This document shows positions 8,553 to 17,602 of a stretch of DNA of 64,000 nt, in pieces. The stretch spans positions 1,178,001 through 1,242,000 of the forward strand of contig NZ_CBDCEO010000012.1 of assembly GCF_965215815.1 (NCBI RefSeq), in the 5' to 3' direction. Position 1 is the first letter of the stretch, and each line of letters begins with the position of its first letter. Source of the DNA: Poriferisodalis sp965215815. GTDB taxonomy: Bacteria > Actinomycetota > Acidimicrobiia > Acidimicrobiales > Poriferisodalaceae. Below the pieces are notes generated by a model. That model was given only the letters and a program-made list of their open reading frames with translations. It searched no databases and was not told where the DNA came from. The translations under genes and the position numbers were made by a program.

Positions 8553-10813
8553 GCGTCGTCGGGGACTTCTCGAACCTTGAGCTCGACGACGCCGAGCTCG
8601 CACAGCCGAGCAGCAACGGCGCGAGCCGCGCTGCGTGGGCGGAGCGATTCGCCTCCGAGAGCGGCCGTTCCCCCGCTCCCATTGCCACGCCAGAGGGCAT
8701 CGACGTGGCGCCGCTGTACGTCGCTGCGGACATCGCCAGCCTGTACGACGGCGGCACGAACCCCGACCCGAACGGTCCGGTGGGGCGCACGTACCTCGAC
8801 GGGTTTCCCGGCTTCGCCCCATACCTGCGCGGTCCGTACCCGACCATGTACACCAACCAGCCTTGGACGATCCGCCAGTACGCAGGCTTCTCCACCGCCG
8901 AGGACTCCAACGCGTTCTACCGGCGCAACCTCGCGGCCGGCCAACGTGGCCTGTCAGTGGCATTCGACCTCGCAACCCACCGGGGTTACGACTCCGACCA
9001 TCCCCGGGTGGCTTCAGACGTCGGCATGGCCGGTGTGGCCATCGACTCGATTCTGGACATGCGCACGCTGTTCGACGGCATCCCGCTCGACCACATGAGC
9101 GTGTCAATGACCATGAACGGCGCCGTGCTGCCCATCCTGGCGCTCTATGTCGTGGCGGCCGAGGAGCAGGGTGTCGCCCCCGCGCAGCTCACCGGGACTA
9201 TTCAGAACGACATTCTCAAGGAGTTCATGGTCCGCAACACTTACATCTACCCGCCCCAGCCCTCCATGCGGATCATCAGCGACATCTTCGAGTACACGTC
9301 AGCCGAGATGCCCCGCTACAACTCGATCTCGATCTCCGGCTACCACATGGGTGAAGCCGGGGCCACAGCCGATCTCGAGCTCGGCTACACGCTGGCGGAC
9401 GGCCTCGAGTACCTGCGGTGCGGCATCGGCGCCGGCATGGGCATCGACGACTTCGCACCGCGTCTCAGCTTCTTCTGGGGCATCGGCATGGACTTCTTCA
9501 TGGAAGTCGCCAAACTGCGGGCCGCCCGGCTGCTGTGGGCCAAGCTGGTGTCTGCCTTTGAGCCGGAGAACCCACGGTCGACCTCGCTGCGAACCCACTG
9601 CCAAACTTCAGGCTGGTCGCTCACGGCGCAGGATCCGTACAACAACGTCGTGCGGACGTGCATTGAGGCCATGGCCGCCGTCGACGGCCACACCCAGAGC
9701 CTGCACACCAATGCCTTCGACGAAGCCTTGGCGCTGCCAAGCGACTTCAGCGCCCGCATTGCCCGCAACACGCAACTGTTCCTGCAGCACGAAGCCGGCG
9801 CGACCCGGGTGATCGACCCCTGGGGCGGCAGCTACTACGTGGAGCGCCTCACCTCCGAGCTTGCGCAGCGGGCGGCAACACACATTGCCGAGGTGGAGCA
9901 GCTCGGCGGCATGGCCCGCGCCATCGAAGCCGGGATTCCCAAGATGCGCATCGAGGAGGCCGCCGCCCGCACGCAGGCACGCATCGAGGCGGGTCAGCGG
10001 ACGGTCGTCGGGGTGAACCGCTACCGGTCCGAGCTCGACGCCGAGGTCGACATTCTGCGAATCGACAACGCCGAGGTGCGCGCCGCGCAGCTTGCAAAGC
10101 TGGACCGGCTGCGCGCGGGGCGTGATCCGGACGCGGTAACGCGCTCTCTGGATGCGCTGCGCGAGGTAGCGCGCACCGGAGAGGGAAATCTGCTGGCCGC
10201 ATCCATCGACGCTGCGCGCTGCCATGCCACCGTGGGAGAGATCAGCGCGGCAATGGAAGACGCGTTCGGCAGGCACACTGCGCAGATCCGCACGATCAGC
10301 GGCGTGTACGGGAGCGAGATGGCTGGCAACGAATCTGGCCCCGACGGCACGAATCCGATGGCGGCCACGGTCAATGCGGTGCGCGCCCGTGCGGCCGCCT
10401 TCGGCGAGCGGACGGGGCGTCGGCCGCGCATCCTGATCGCCAAGATGGGCCAGGACGGTCACGACCGGGGGCAAAAGGTGGTGGCCACCGCGTACGCCGA
10501 CCTCGGTTTCGACGTCGACATCGGCCCGCTGTTCAGCACACCTGCCGAGACAGCGCGCCAGGCCGTCGAAAACGATGTACACGTCGTGGGTGCCTCCTCG
10601 CTGGCGGCGGGGCATCTCACGCTGGTCCCCGAGCTCAGGGACGCGCTCACCGAGCTGGGCCGGCCCGACATCCTGGTCGTCGTCGGCGGCGTCATCCCAC
10701 CGCAGGACTTCGATGCGCTGCGAGCTGCGGGTGCCGCAGCGATCTATCCGCCCGGCACGGTAATTGCCCACGCCGCAGCGGAAATGCTGGACCTGCTCGA
10801 TTCCGCCGACTAG
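8549..10813 (+). CDS. mutB: Methylmalonyl-CoA mutase, large (alpha) subunit
   Basis: 754 residues, full length for the family. The catalytic TIM-barrel half contains 'GPYPTMYTNQPWTIRQYAGF' and 'VAFDLATHRGYDSDHPRV'. The C-terminal cobalamin-binding domain carries the DxHxxG motif as 'GQDGHDRG', with the cobalt-ligand His near residue 638, followed by 'GASSLAAGHLTLVP' and 'VVVGGVIPPQD'. It binds adenosylcobalamin and carries the active site of the MutAB heterodimer. It overlaps mutA by four bases; meaB lies about 650 bp downstream. Together these genes cover propionate, branched-chain amino acid and odd-chain fatty acid catabolism at the mutase step. Confidence 0.97.
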   Translation: MSVVGDFSNLELDDAELAQPSSNGASRAAWAERFASESGRSPAPIATPEGIDVAPLYVAADIASLYDGGTNPDPNGPVGRTYLDGFPGFAPYLRGPYPTMYTNQPWTIRQYAGFSTAEDSNAFYRRNLAAGQRGLSVAFDLATHRGYDSDHPRVASDVGMAGVAIDSILDMRTLFDGIPLDHMSVSMTMNGAVLPILALYVVAAEEQGVAPAQLTGTIQNDILKEFMVRNTYIYPPQPSMRIISDIFEYTSAEMPRYNSISISGYHMGEAGATADLELGYTLADGLEYLRCGIGAGMGIDDFAPRLSFFWGIGMDFFMEVAKLRAARLLWAKLVSAFEPENPRSTSLRTHCQTSGWSLTAQDPYNNVVRTCIEAMAAVDGHTQSLHTNAFDEALALPSDFSARIARNTQLFLQHEAGATRVIDPWGGSYYVERLTSELAQRAATHIAEVEQLGGMARAIEAGIPKMRIEEAAARTQARIEAGQRTVVGVNRYRSELDAEVDILRIDNAEVRAAQLAKLDRLRAGRDPDAVTRSLDALREVARTGEGNLLAASIDAARCHATVGEISAAMEDAFGRHTAQIRTISGVYGSEMAGNESGPDGTNPMAATVNAVRARAAAFGERTGRRPRILIAKMGQDGHDRGQKVVATAYADLGFDVDIGPLFSTPAETARQAVENDVHVVGASSLAAGHLTLVPELRDALTELGRPDILVVVGGVIPPQDFDALRAAGAAAIYPPGTVIAHAAAEMLDLLDSAD

Positions 10814-10862
10814 CTGATCTGGCCCTGCGTCGATTCATCGGCGCGAACCCACACAGCGCGGC

Positions 10863-11417
10863 TCAGCGGTGGCGGCCGCCGACGTTGCGGATCTTCTTCT
10901 TGGCCCGGGTACCACGGTATGCCGTGCTGGACGCCGAGCGGAGGCCGCGCGGCGCAGCGGCGAGCCGCGTGTCGGCATCGTCAAGTTGTCTGTAGTAGCG
11001 GCGGTGTACCCACAGCTTTTCCGAGCCCACGACGATCTGACCCCACCCTGAGCCCCGGATGCCGAATGGCTCGATGCGTTCGATGCGTTCGAGCAGCTCC
11101 ACGGGTTTGGCCGGGCGCAGGGCCCGGGTGCGCATGACCACAATGTCCGCATCGGTGAGAGCCAGTAGTCGGTAGCGCGACATGCTGAGCACCGCTGCCG
11201 TGGCAAACACCGTTGTCGAGATCAGGCTGATCTGCACCCACGGCAAGTCCACCGTCAACACAATGCCCGCAAGCGCCACCACGCCGATCAGCAGCAGCGT
11301 GAACGGGTGCAGGCCGCCTTGTGCCGGCACGAGCGCGTGAACATGGTCGCCCTGGTGCAGGAACTCATCCGCGGGATGGGAACGGTCTGCGGTGCGGATG
11401 CGCTTCAGTAATCCCAC
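10863..11417 (-). CDS. Small membrane protein with PH-like domain
   Basis: 184 residues. After a polar N-terminus there are two adjacent hydrophobic helices ('FTLLLIGVVALAGIVLTVDL' and 'ISLISTTVFATAAVLSMS', about residues 39-80). The segment that follows, 'YRLLALTDADIVVMRTRALRP..VELLERIERIEPFGIRGSGWGQIVVGSEKLWVHRR', has the strand pattern of bacterial PH-like (bPH2/YdbT) domains. The C-terminus is strongly basic. Function is unknown. It is convergent with mutB and divergent from meaB. The GTG start at 11417 has CAGAAT six bases upstream, consistent with a leaderless transcript. Confidence 0.75.
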   Translation of the reverse strand: MGLLKRIRTADRSHPADEFLHQGDHVHALVPAQGGLHPFTLLLIGVVALAGIVLTVDLPWVQISLISTTVFATAAVLSMSRYRLLALTDADIVVMRTRALRPAKPVELLERIERIEPFGIRGSGWGQIVVGSEKLWVHRRYYRQLDDADTRLAAAPRGLRSASSTAYRGTRAKKKIRNVGGRHR

Positions 11418-11460
11418 CGTGACATTCTGCCCGAATACCGAACGGACCCCTGCACCCCGA

Positions 11461-11466
11461 TACCTT
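11461..11466 (+). promoter_or_regulatory. -10 box (TACCTT) of meaB
   Basis: TACCTT is followed by seven bases and then GTG at 11474. This geometry selects that GTG over the TTG at 11465. Confidence 0.55.
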
Positions 11467-11473
11467 GCACACA

Positions 11474-12463
11474 GTGGCGGCCACCGCAGCTCTTTCAGAA
11501 CTTGCCTCCGGAGTGCGCGCCTGCGACCGTGCCGCCATCGGCCGGGCCATCACGCTCGTCGAGTCCCAGCGGCCCGCTGACGCTCAGCCGGCGCAGGACC
11601 TGCTCCATGAATTGCTGCCCCACAGCGGCGGTGCGCATCGCGTGGGCATCACCGGTGTTCCAGGAGTCGGCAAGAGCGCGCTCATCGAGACGCTCGGCAC
11701 GAAGCTCACTGGGCGCGGGCACCGCGTTGCCGTTCTCGCAGTCGACCCGACCTCGGCACTGCACGGCGGTTCCATCCTCGGTGACAAGACCCGAATGACT
11801 GCGCTTGCGAACGATCCGGCAGCCTTCGTTCGGCCGTCGCCGACTGCGGGTCAGCTGGGCGGCGTGACTCGCGTGACCCGCGAGACCGTCCTCGTGCTCG
11901 AGGCCGCTGGTTTCGACGTCGTGCTTGTAGAGACGGTGGGCGTCGGCCAGTCAGAGACCGCCGTGGCCGACATGGTCGATTTCTTTGTCGTGCTCATGCT
12001 GGCGGGTGCCGGCGACGACCTCCAGGGGATCAAGAAGGGCATTCTCGAGATCGCCGATCTCATCGCGGTCAACAAGGCCGACGGGGACAACGTCGGGCGC
12101 GCCGGCGCAGCAGCACGTGACTACGAGTTGGCGTTGCACATGACTCAGCCGGCCTCGCCCACATGGACTCCCCCGGTGATCACATGCTCAGGATTGGCTG
12201 GCGACGGCCTGGACACCCTGTGGGAACACGTGCTCGAACATCGCCGGCTGATGTCGGATTCCGGCGAGCTGGCAGCGCGCCGCGCCGACCAGCGAGTGCG
12301 CTGGATGCGGGCGATGCTGACCGAGCGCATGCGATCCCAACTCGCAGCGAGCGTGCACGACCTGCTTGCCGACCTCGAAACACAGGTGCGGTCCGACCAG
12401 CTGACGCCGGCTGCCGCCGTTGATCAGCTGATGGCGGCCTTCGACGCCTCGAAAGACGCGTAG
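11474..12463 (+). CDS. meaB: Methylmalonyl-CoA mutase-associated GTPase (MeaB/ArgK family)
   Basis: 329 residues of a G3E-type P-loop GTPase that protects and reloads methylmalonyl-CoA mutase with its cofactor. The Walker A is 'GITGVPGVGKSALIETLG' (about residues 56-73). Family signatures are 'DPTSALHGGSILGDKTRM', 'ETVGVGQSE', 'MLAGAGDDLQGIKKGI' and the NKxD guanine-specificity motif 'VNKADGDN'. The C-terminal helical dimerisation part is complete. The start is set at GTG 11474 because a -10 hexamer lies seven bases ahead. Its place next to mutAB fits the chaperone role. Confidence 0.95.
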   Translation: MAATAALSELASGVRACDRAAIGRAITLVESQRPADAQPAQDLLHELLPHSGGAHRVGITGVPGVGKSALIETLGTKLTGRGHRVAVLAVDPTSALHGGSILGDKTRMTALANDPAAFVRPSPTAGQLGGVTRVTRETVLVLEAAGFDVVLVETVGVGQSETAVADMVDFFVVLMLAGAGDDLQGIKKGILEIADLIAVNKADGDNVGRAGAAARDYELALHMTQPASPTWTPPVITCSGLAGDGLDTLWEHVLEHRRLMSDSGELAARRADQRVRWMRAMLTERMRSQLAASVHDLLADLETQVRSDQLTPAAAVDQLMAAFDASKDA

Positions 12464-12468
12464 CTCAG

Positions 12469-12491
12469 AAGCTCTCGTCGAAGGCGAGCTT
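12469..12491. terminator. Hairpin between convergent meaB and nrdB
   Basis: AAGCTC (12469-12474) pairs with GAGCTT (12486-12491) across an 11-nt loop in the 31-bp gap between two convergent genes. The position suits a bidirectional terminator, but the stem is short. Confidence 0.4.
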
Positions 12492-12494
12492 TAC

Positions 12495-13592
12495 TCAGAA
12501 ATCGGCGTCGAAGGCGACTTCGCCCTCGACGCCGATTTGGTAGCTGGCGACGGTGCGCTCGAAGAAGTTCGTCAGCTCTTGTACGTCCTGCAGCTCCATG
12601 AACGAGAAGGGGTTCTTCGAGCCGTAGTGCTTGGCAAGGCCGAGCTGGGTGAGGCGCTGGTCAGCGACGAATTCCAGGTACGCACGAGTGTCGGTCACCG
12701 ACATGCCTGCCACGCCACCGGACAGCACGTCGTGCGCGAATCGCGTCTCGACATCGACCGCCTCGGTGACCATCTGCCGAATCCGTTCAGCCAGATCCGC
12801 GTCGAATAACTCGGGTTCTTCGGCCCGGATCGTGCGCACGACCTCGAAAGCGAAGTTCATGTGCGCCGACTCGTCCCGGAACACCCAGTTCGTGCCGGCC
12901 GCCAAGCCGTTCAGCAGCCCCTTCGATCGCAGGAAATAGACGTAGGCAAAGGCAGCGAAGAAGAACAGCCCTTCGATGCAGGCTGCGAAGCAGATGAGGT
13001 TGAGCACGAACGCCTTGCGGTGCTCGACCGTCGTGAGTCGATCGACCGACCAAACGCTGTCCATCCAGCGAAAGCAGAACTCGGCCTTCGCGGCGATCGA
13101 GGGAATGTTCTCGATGGCCGCAAATGCCGCTGCCCGTTCAGAGATGTCAGGGATGTAGTGGTCCAGCAGCGTCAGGTAGAACTGCACGTGCAGCGCTTCC
13201 TCGTACAGCTGCCGGCTCAGGTACATCCGAGCCTCAGGGCTGTTGATGTGCTGATACAGGTTCAGCACCAGATTGTTCGCGACGATCGAGTCGCCGGTTG
13301 CGAAGAACGCCACGAGCCGGTTGATGAGATGCCGCTCGGCCGGAGCCAGCTTCCGGTTGAGATCGACGATGTCGTCGGAGAAGTCGATCTCCTCAACTGT
13401 CCAGGTGTTGCGGATGGCATCGCGGTACATGTCGAAGAACTGCGGGTACCGCATCGGACGCAGCGTCAGCTCGAAACCGGGGTCCAAGATGTTGCCCTGC
13501 CGTAGAGCAGGTTCGGCGGCCGGGACGGGTTGGGGTACGGCTTGTGGACTCGGCTCGGGCCCGAATTCGGGCTCTGGCTGGACGAGTGCCAT
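12495..13592 (-). CDS. nrdB: Ribonucleotide reductase beta subunit (class I, radical-bearing)
   Basis: 365 residues. It forms the metal-oxygen cofactor and radical that drive NrdA in making deoxyribonucleotides. Expected carboxylate and His ligands are visible: Asp101 ('ATGDSIVANN'), Glu132 and His135 ('EEALHVQFY'), Glu207 ('ACIEGLFF'), Glu241 and His244 ('RDESAHMNF'). Tyr139 lies four residues after His135, where the radical tyrosine is expected, so this is not a Phe-type class Ic protein. The first 30 residues are a Pro/Glu-rich extension. The C-terminus 'YQIGVEGEVAFDADF' is the tail that contacts NrdA. An AGAGGA sequence precedes the ATG. It follows nrdA by 48 nt, probably one transcript. 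Confidence 0.95.
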   Translation of the reverse strand: MALVQPEPEFGPEPSPQAVPQPVPAAEPALRQGNILDPGFELTLRPMRYPQFFDMYRDAIRNTWTVEEIDFSDDIVDLNRKLAPAERHLINRLVAFFATGDSIVANNLVLNLYQHINSPEARMYLSRQLYEEALHVQFYLTLLDHYIPDISERAAAFAAIENIPSIAAKAEFCFRWMDSVWSVDRLTTVEHRKAFVLNLICFAACIEGLFFFAAFAYVYFLRSKGLLNGLAAGTNWVFRDESAHMNFAFEVVRTIRAEEPELFDADLAERIRQMVTEAVDVETRFAHDVLSGGVAGMSVTDTRAYLEFVADQRLTQLGLAKHYGSKNPFSFMELQDVQELTNFFERTVASYQIGVEGEVAFDADF

Positions 13593-13640
13593 GAGGATCC
13601 TCTGCTCTCCCTAGTGGGCCTCTTGTCGATCAGGGACTGC

Positions 13641-16049
13641 TCAGTCGCAGGCTTCGCATGTCTCGGGGTTCTCCAGGGAGCACGCGACTGCCTCAGCGGC
13701 AGCTGCCGCTTCGGGCATGGCAGCGACTGTCGCATCAGGCTGCGACGCGGTGTCGGTAGTGGTCTGATTGATGCGGGTGGCCGGCCGCGAGCGCAGGTAG
13801 TAGGTGGTCTTGAGACCCGACTTCCACGCGTGCATGTACATCGACGAGAGCTTCCCGATGTTCGGGCTCTCCATGAACAGGTTCAACGACTGGCTCTGGT
13901 CGACGAAGGCGCCGCGTTCTGCGGCCATGTCGATGAGCGACCGCTGGGGCAGCTCCCATGCGGTCCGGTACACCGAACGCACCTCGGCGGGAATCTCCGC
14001 GATGTCCTGGACTGAGCCCTCGGCCATCTTGATCCGGTTCGCCATGGCCTCGTTCCACAGGCCGAGCGCCTGAAGCTCGCGCACGAGATAGCGGTTGAGC
14101 TGCATGAACTCGCCCGAGAGCGTCTCGCGCTTGAACAGGTTCGACACCTGCGGCTCGATGCACTCGTAGCAGCCGGAGATGGCGGCGATGGTGGCTGTCG
14201 GTGCAATGGCCATGAGCAGCGAGTTGCGCAGGCCGTGCTGGCCGATTCGCTCGCGCAGCTCGGCCCAGCGCGGCGGATCTTTGGGTTCGACGCCCCACAG
14301 GTCGAACTGCAGCTCTCCTGCAGCGGCCCGGGTCTCGCTGAACGCCGCATGCGGACCGTGCTGACGGGCCAGCTCGCAACTTGACCAGACCGCCCAGTAG
14401 TAGATCTCCTCGGCGATTCGGGCCGACACTTCGGAGGCCTCTGGCGAGTCGAAGGCGAGGTTGAGCTGGAAGAACACGTCCTGGAGGCCCATGATGCCGA
14501 GCCCGATCGGGCGCCAGCGTTCGTTGGAACGGGCTGCTTCGGGCGTCGGGTAGTAGTTGATGTCGATGACACGGTCCAAGAACGGCACCGCATTCCGCAC
14601 GACCTCACCCAGCGCGGGGTAGTCGACGGCTCCGTCGCGTACGAACTTGGCGAGGTTGACCGAGCCCAGGTTGCAGACTGCGGTCTCGGCGCTGCTGGTG
14701 ACCTCGAGGATCTCCGTGCACAGATTCGACAGGTGGATGACGTTGCCCGCCTGGCCGGTCTGGTTGGACTTGGCGTTCGAGGCGTCCTTGAAGGTCATCC
14801 AGCCATTGCCGGTCTGCGCCAGCGTGCGCATCATGCGGGTGTAGAGCTGCCTGGCAGACACCTGCTCCTCGTAGAGACTCTCGGATTCGGCTTCCCGGTA
14901 CGCCTCGGTGAACTCGTCGCCGTAGAGGTCGGTGAGGTGCGGGACGCGCTTGGGGTCGAACAGCGACCACTGCCAGTCGTTCTCGACCCGGCGCATGAAC
15001 TCGTCAGGGACCCAATTGGCGAGGTTGAGGTTGTGGGCGCGACGGGCGTGGTCGCCGGTGGAGTCCTTCAGCTCCAGAAACTCCTCGATGTCGGCATGCC
15101 AAGTCTCGAGGTAGACGCATGCGGCGCCCTTGCGCCGGCCGCCCTGATTCACCGCCGCCACTGACGAATCGAGCGTCTTGAGCCACGGCACAATGCCGTT
15201 GGACAGGCCATTGGTCCCGCTGATCAGCGAGCCGCGCGAACGCACCCGGTGCCAGCCCACCCCGATCCCGCCGGCGAACTTGGACAGCTTGGCGATGTCG
15301 GTGTAGCGACTGTAGATGCCCTCAAGGGAGTCTTCGGGGCTGTCGAGCAGGTAGCACGACGACATCTGCGGGTGAGTAGTGCCCGAGTTGAACAATGTGG
15401 GCGACGACGGCATGTACCGCAAACTGGAGATCAGCTCGTAGAACGAGATGGCCTCCTCCGCGTTGCGGGACAAGCCGCAGGCGACTCGCAGCAGGAAGTA
15501 CTGCGGCGTCTCGACCACCATGCGCCGCTGCGGGTGCCGCAGTAAGTACCGGTCGTAGACGGTGCGCAGTCCGAAGAATTCGAAGTCGCCATTGCGCTCC
15601 GGCACGACCGCGTCGTTGAGCTTGCGAGCGTTTGCGCCGACGAACGCCACCACGTCGGGGTGAATGAGCCCGCATTCGCCGCCGAGATCGATGGCCTGGC
15701 TGAACGAGTAGATGTTCTGGTTCTGGACTTCCTTGTCGATGTAGGTGGCCAGCAGCCGGGCAGCCAGCTTCGAGTAGTTCGGCTCCTCGGAGATCAGCGC
15801 TGCGGCCGTGCGAATCGACAGCTCGTCGAGTTCGGTGGTCGTAGCGCCGTCATGCAGGCCGGAGATGGTCCGGGTGGCGACACGCATGGGGTCGACGCCG
15901 GCCAGCTCGGTTGCGCATCGCTCGACGGCGCGCACAATCTTGTTGACATCGACGGCCTGCATCGAACCGTCCCGCTTCTGCACGCGCATTCCGGGCGAAT
16001 CTGCGTCCTGCCGCTGTGTTTCAGTCGCCGAAGCCTCGGTGACGCTCAT
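13641..16049 (-). CDS. nrdA: Ribonucleotide reductase alpha subunit (class I)
   Basis: 802 residues, the catalytic subunit. An N-terminal ATP-cone allosteric domain begins with 'VQKRDGSMQAVDVNKIVRAVERC' (about residues 23-110). The active site shows 'SCYLLDSPEDSLEGIY' for the first redox Cys and 'NLCTEILE' with the Asn-Cys-Glu triad. Substrate loop signatures ('SPTLFNSGTTHPQ', 'GGIGVGWHRVRSRG') are present. The tail ends 'CSLENPETCEACD', supplying the Cys pair that is re-reduced by thioredoxin or glutaredoxin. A GAAGGGG purine stretch lies upstream of the ATG. I saw no clear NrdR box in the upstream region, though a CTGTA-N2-TACAG dyad is there. Confidence 0.97.
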   Translation of the reverse strand: MSVTEASATETQRQDADSPGMRVQKRDGSMQAVDVNKIVRAVERCATELAGVDPMRVATRTISGLHDGATTTELDELSIRTAAALISEEPNYSKLAARLLATYIDKEVQNQNIYSFSQAIDLGGECGLIHPDVVAFVGANARKLNDAVVPERNGDFEFFGLRTVYDRYLLRHPQRRMVVETPQYFLLRVACGLSRNAEEAISFYELISSLRYMPSSPTLFNSGTTHPQMSSCYLLDSPEDSLEGIYSRYTDIAKLSKFAGGIGVGWHRVRSRGSLISGTNGLSNGIVPWLKTLDSSVAAVNQGGRRKGAACVYLETWHADIEEFLELKDSTGDHARRAHNLNLANWVPDEFMRRVENDWQWSLFDPKRVPHLTDLYGDEFTEAYREAESESLYEEQVSARQLYTRMMRTLAQTGNGWMTFKDASNAKSNQTGQAGNVIHLSNLCTEILEVTSSAETAVCNLGSVNLAKFVRDGAVDYPALGEVVRNAVPFLDRVIDINYYPTPEAARSNERWRPIGLGIMGLQDVFFQLNLAFDSPEASEVSARIAEEIYYWAVWSSCELARQHGPHAAFSETRAAAGELQFDLWGVEPKDPPRWAELRERIGQHGLRNSLLMAIAPTATIAAISGCYECIEPQVSNLFKRETLSGEFMQLNRYLVRELQALGLWNEAMANRIKMAEGSVQDIAEIPAEVRSVYRTAWELPQRSLIDMAAERGAFVDQSQSLNLFMESPNIGKLSSMYMHAWKSGLKTTYYLRSRPATRINQTTTDTASQPDATVAAMPEAAAAAEAVACSLENPETCEACD

Positions 16050-16177
16050 GTTGCCCAGCCCCTTCGCAGGCCGTCGCTCGGATATGCCGAGCGGACCGCC
16101 TAGACCTCGATCTCCTCACTTCTCGCAACCTCAGCTCGGCGTGTTCCAACGGAGTGTCGCTCGGTTGAATCACATGA

Positions 16178-16189
16178 CTGTAGTTACAG
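16178..16189. promoter_or_regulatory. CTGTA-N2-TACAG dyad between nrdA and the FAD reductase
   Basis: A perfect 5+5 inverted repeat lies in the 265-bp divergent gap, followed by a looser TGT-N5-ACA element. It could be an operator for either gene. It does not match the NrdR consensus, and no regulator can be named. Confidence 0.25.
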
Positions 16190-16314
16190 AGATGTAAGTG
16201 ACATTTATAGCGCACGAGTCAAGCGGCGTCTCCCTCGTCGTCGAACTCCTAGTTCCAGGGCCGCAAATGCGGGCACAGTGCTGACGCGATCGCGCGAGAT
16301 GCCACACTTCCCGT

Positions 16315-17583
16315 GTGTCACCTGATGAGAACCGGCCCGAGCGCATCGTGGTCGTGGGAGCGTCCCTCGCGGGTGCCCGGGCCGTGCACAGCATTCGGGC
16401 AGCCGGCCATGACGGGGCGCTGACGCTCATCGGCGCCGAGCCTCATCTGCCCTATGACCGGCCTCCCCTGTCGAAGGAGTTCCTGACCGGCGAGCAGGAG
16501 GCTCCCCAGCTCATGCTGGACGCCGACGGCGCCTACGACGAACTCGATGTGGAGGTGATGCTTGATACCGCGGCAGTGGGGCTCGACCTGCAGGCTCGCA
16601 CCGTTGCAGTCGCCCCAACTTCGAACGGAGCTGCCGGCGGCGCGAGCCGTGACACAGTGCCATTCGATGCGCTGGTGATCGCTACAGGCGCAGCAGCCCG
16701 GCCGTTGCCCCGAACCGAGGGCATCGAAGGCGTCCACACGCTGCGGACCCTCGACGACTCGGCTGCCATCCGTGAAGGTCTCGTCGCCGGGGCGCGCGTT
16801 GCGGTCGTGGGCGGCGGCTTCATCGGATCCGAGGTTGCTGCATCGGCGAAGGCTCGCGGCTGTGAGGTGACGGTCATCGAAGCGGCCTCGGCCCCGCTGG
16901 TGCGCGGGCTGGGCGCGGACATGGGCACGCGGGTCGGCGCGCTGCACGGCCAGAACGGCGTGGAGTTGCGGCTCGGCATCGGTGTCTCCAGCGTGTTGGG
17001 CAAAGACCGAGTCGAGGCGGTTGCCATGGCCGACGGCAGCCGGATCGAAGCCGACCTCGTCGTCGTGGGCATCGGCGTCGTCCCGAACACGGCATGGCTG
17101 AAAGGCTCAGGCCTGCAAATTGACAATGGCGTGGTGTGCGACGCCACACTGTGCTGCGGTCCGCCGGGTGTCTACGCCGTGGGTGACGTCGCCCGGGCTC
17201 CGAATGGGTGGTTCGGCCCGTGGTATGGCGAGGCGCCCATTCGAGTCGAGCACTGGACAGCAGCGGTCGAACATGGCATGGCGGTCGGGCGCAACTTGGT
17301 AGTCCCCGACGAGGCGCAGCCGTACAACTCAGTGCCCTTCGTATGGTCCGACCAGTACGACGCCCGTATCCAGGTCGCCGGACACCCCGACGCCGACGAT
17401 GACGTCGAGGTGCTGGTCGGGTCCGCGTCGCACCGTTCGTTCTTGGCCGGCTACCGGCGCGACGGCCGCCTGAGCGCTGTCATGGCACTCGATGCGATCA
17501 GGCCGTTCGTGCGATTCCGCCGCCTACTGGCCAGCCACCCCACCTGGGACGAAGCACTCGAACTAGCCGCCACGCTGAGCTGA
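16315..17583 (+). CDS. FAD/NAD(P)-dependent ferredoxin reductase-type oxidoreductase
   Basis: 422 residues. The N-terminal FAD dinucleotide fold is 'RIVVVGASLAGARAVHSIRAAG', with 'LPYDRPPLSKEFL' typical of ferredoxin/rhodocoxin/rubredoxin reductases. A second Rossmann fold for NAD(P)H is 'RVAVVGGGFIGSEVAASAKARG'. The FAD-closing motif is 'GVYAVGDVARAPN', and the C-terminal reductase domain ends the protein. It would move electrons from NAD(P)H to a small ferredoxin or cytochrome P450 partner, none of which is encoded nearby. The GTG start has CACACT six bases upstream. It converges on the DUF427 gene, with only about 20 nt between their stop codons. Confidence 0.88.
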   Translation: MSPDENRPERIVVVGASLAGARAVHSIRAAGHDGALTLIGAEPHLPYDRPPLSKEFLTGEQEAPQLMLDADGAYDELDVEVMLDTAAVGLDLQARTVAVAPTSNGAAGGASRDTVPFDALVIATGAAARPLPRTEGIEGVHTLRTLDDSAAIREGLVAGARVAVVGGGFIGSEVAASAKARGCEVTVIEAASAPLVRGLGADMGTRVGALHGQNGVELRLGIGVSSVLGKDRVEAVAMADGSRIEADLVVVGIGVVPNTAWLKGSGLQIDNGVVCDATLCCGPPGVYAVGDVARAPNGWFGPWYGEAPIRVEHWTAAVEHGMAVGRNLVVPDEAQPYNSVPFVWSDQYDARIQVAGHPDADDDVEVLVGSASHRSFLAGYRRDGRLSAVMALDAIRPFVRFRRLLASHPTWDEALELAATLS

Positions 17584-17602
17584 GTGTCCTCCGGGCCGGC
17601 GC

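Noticed and set aside
16050..16314. NrdR box upstream of nrdA
   Set aside because: No sequence close to the ACACWATATATWGTGT-type consensus could be found by eye.
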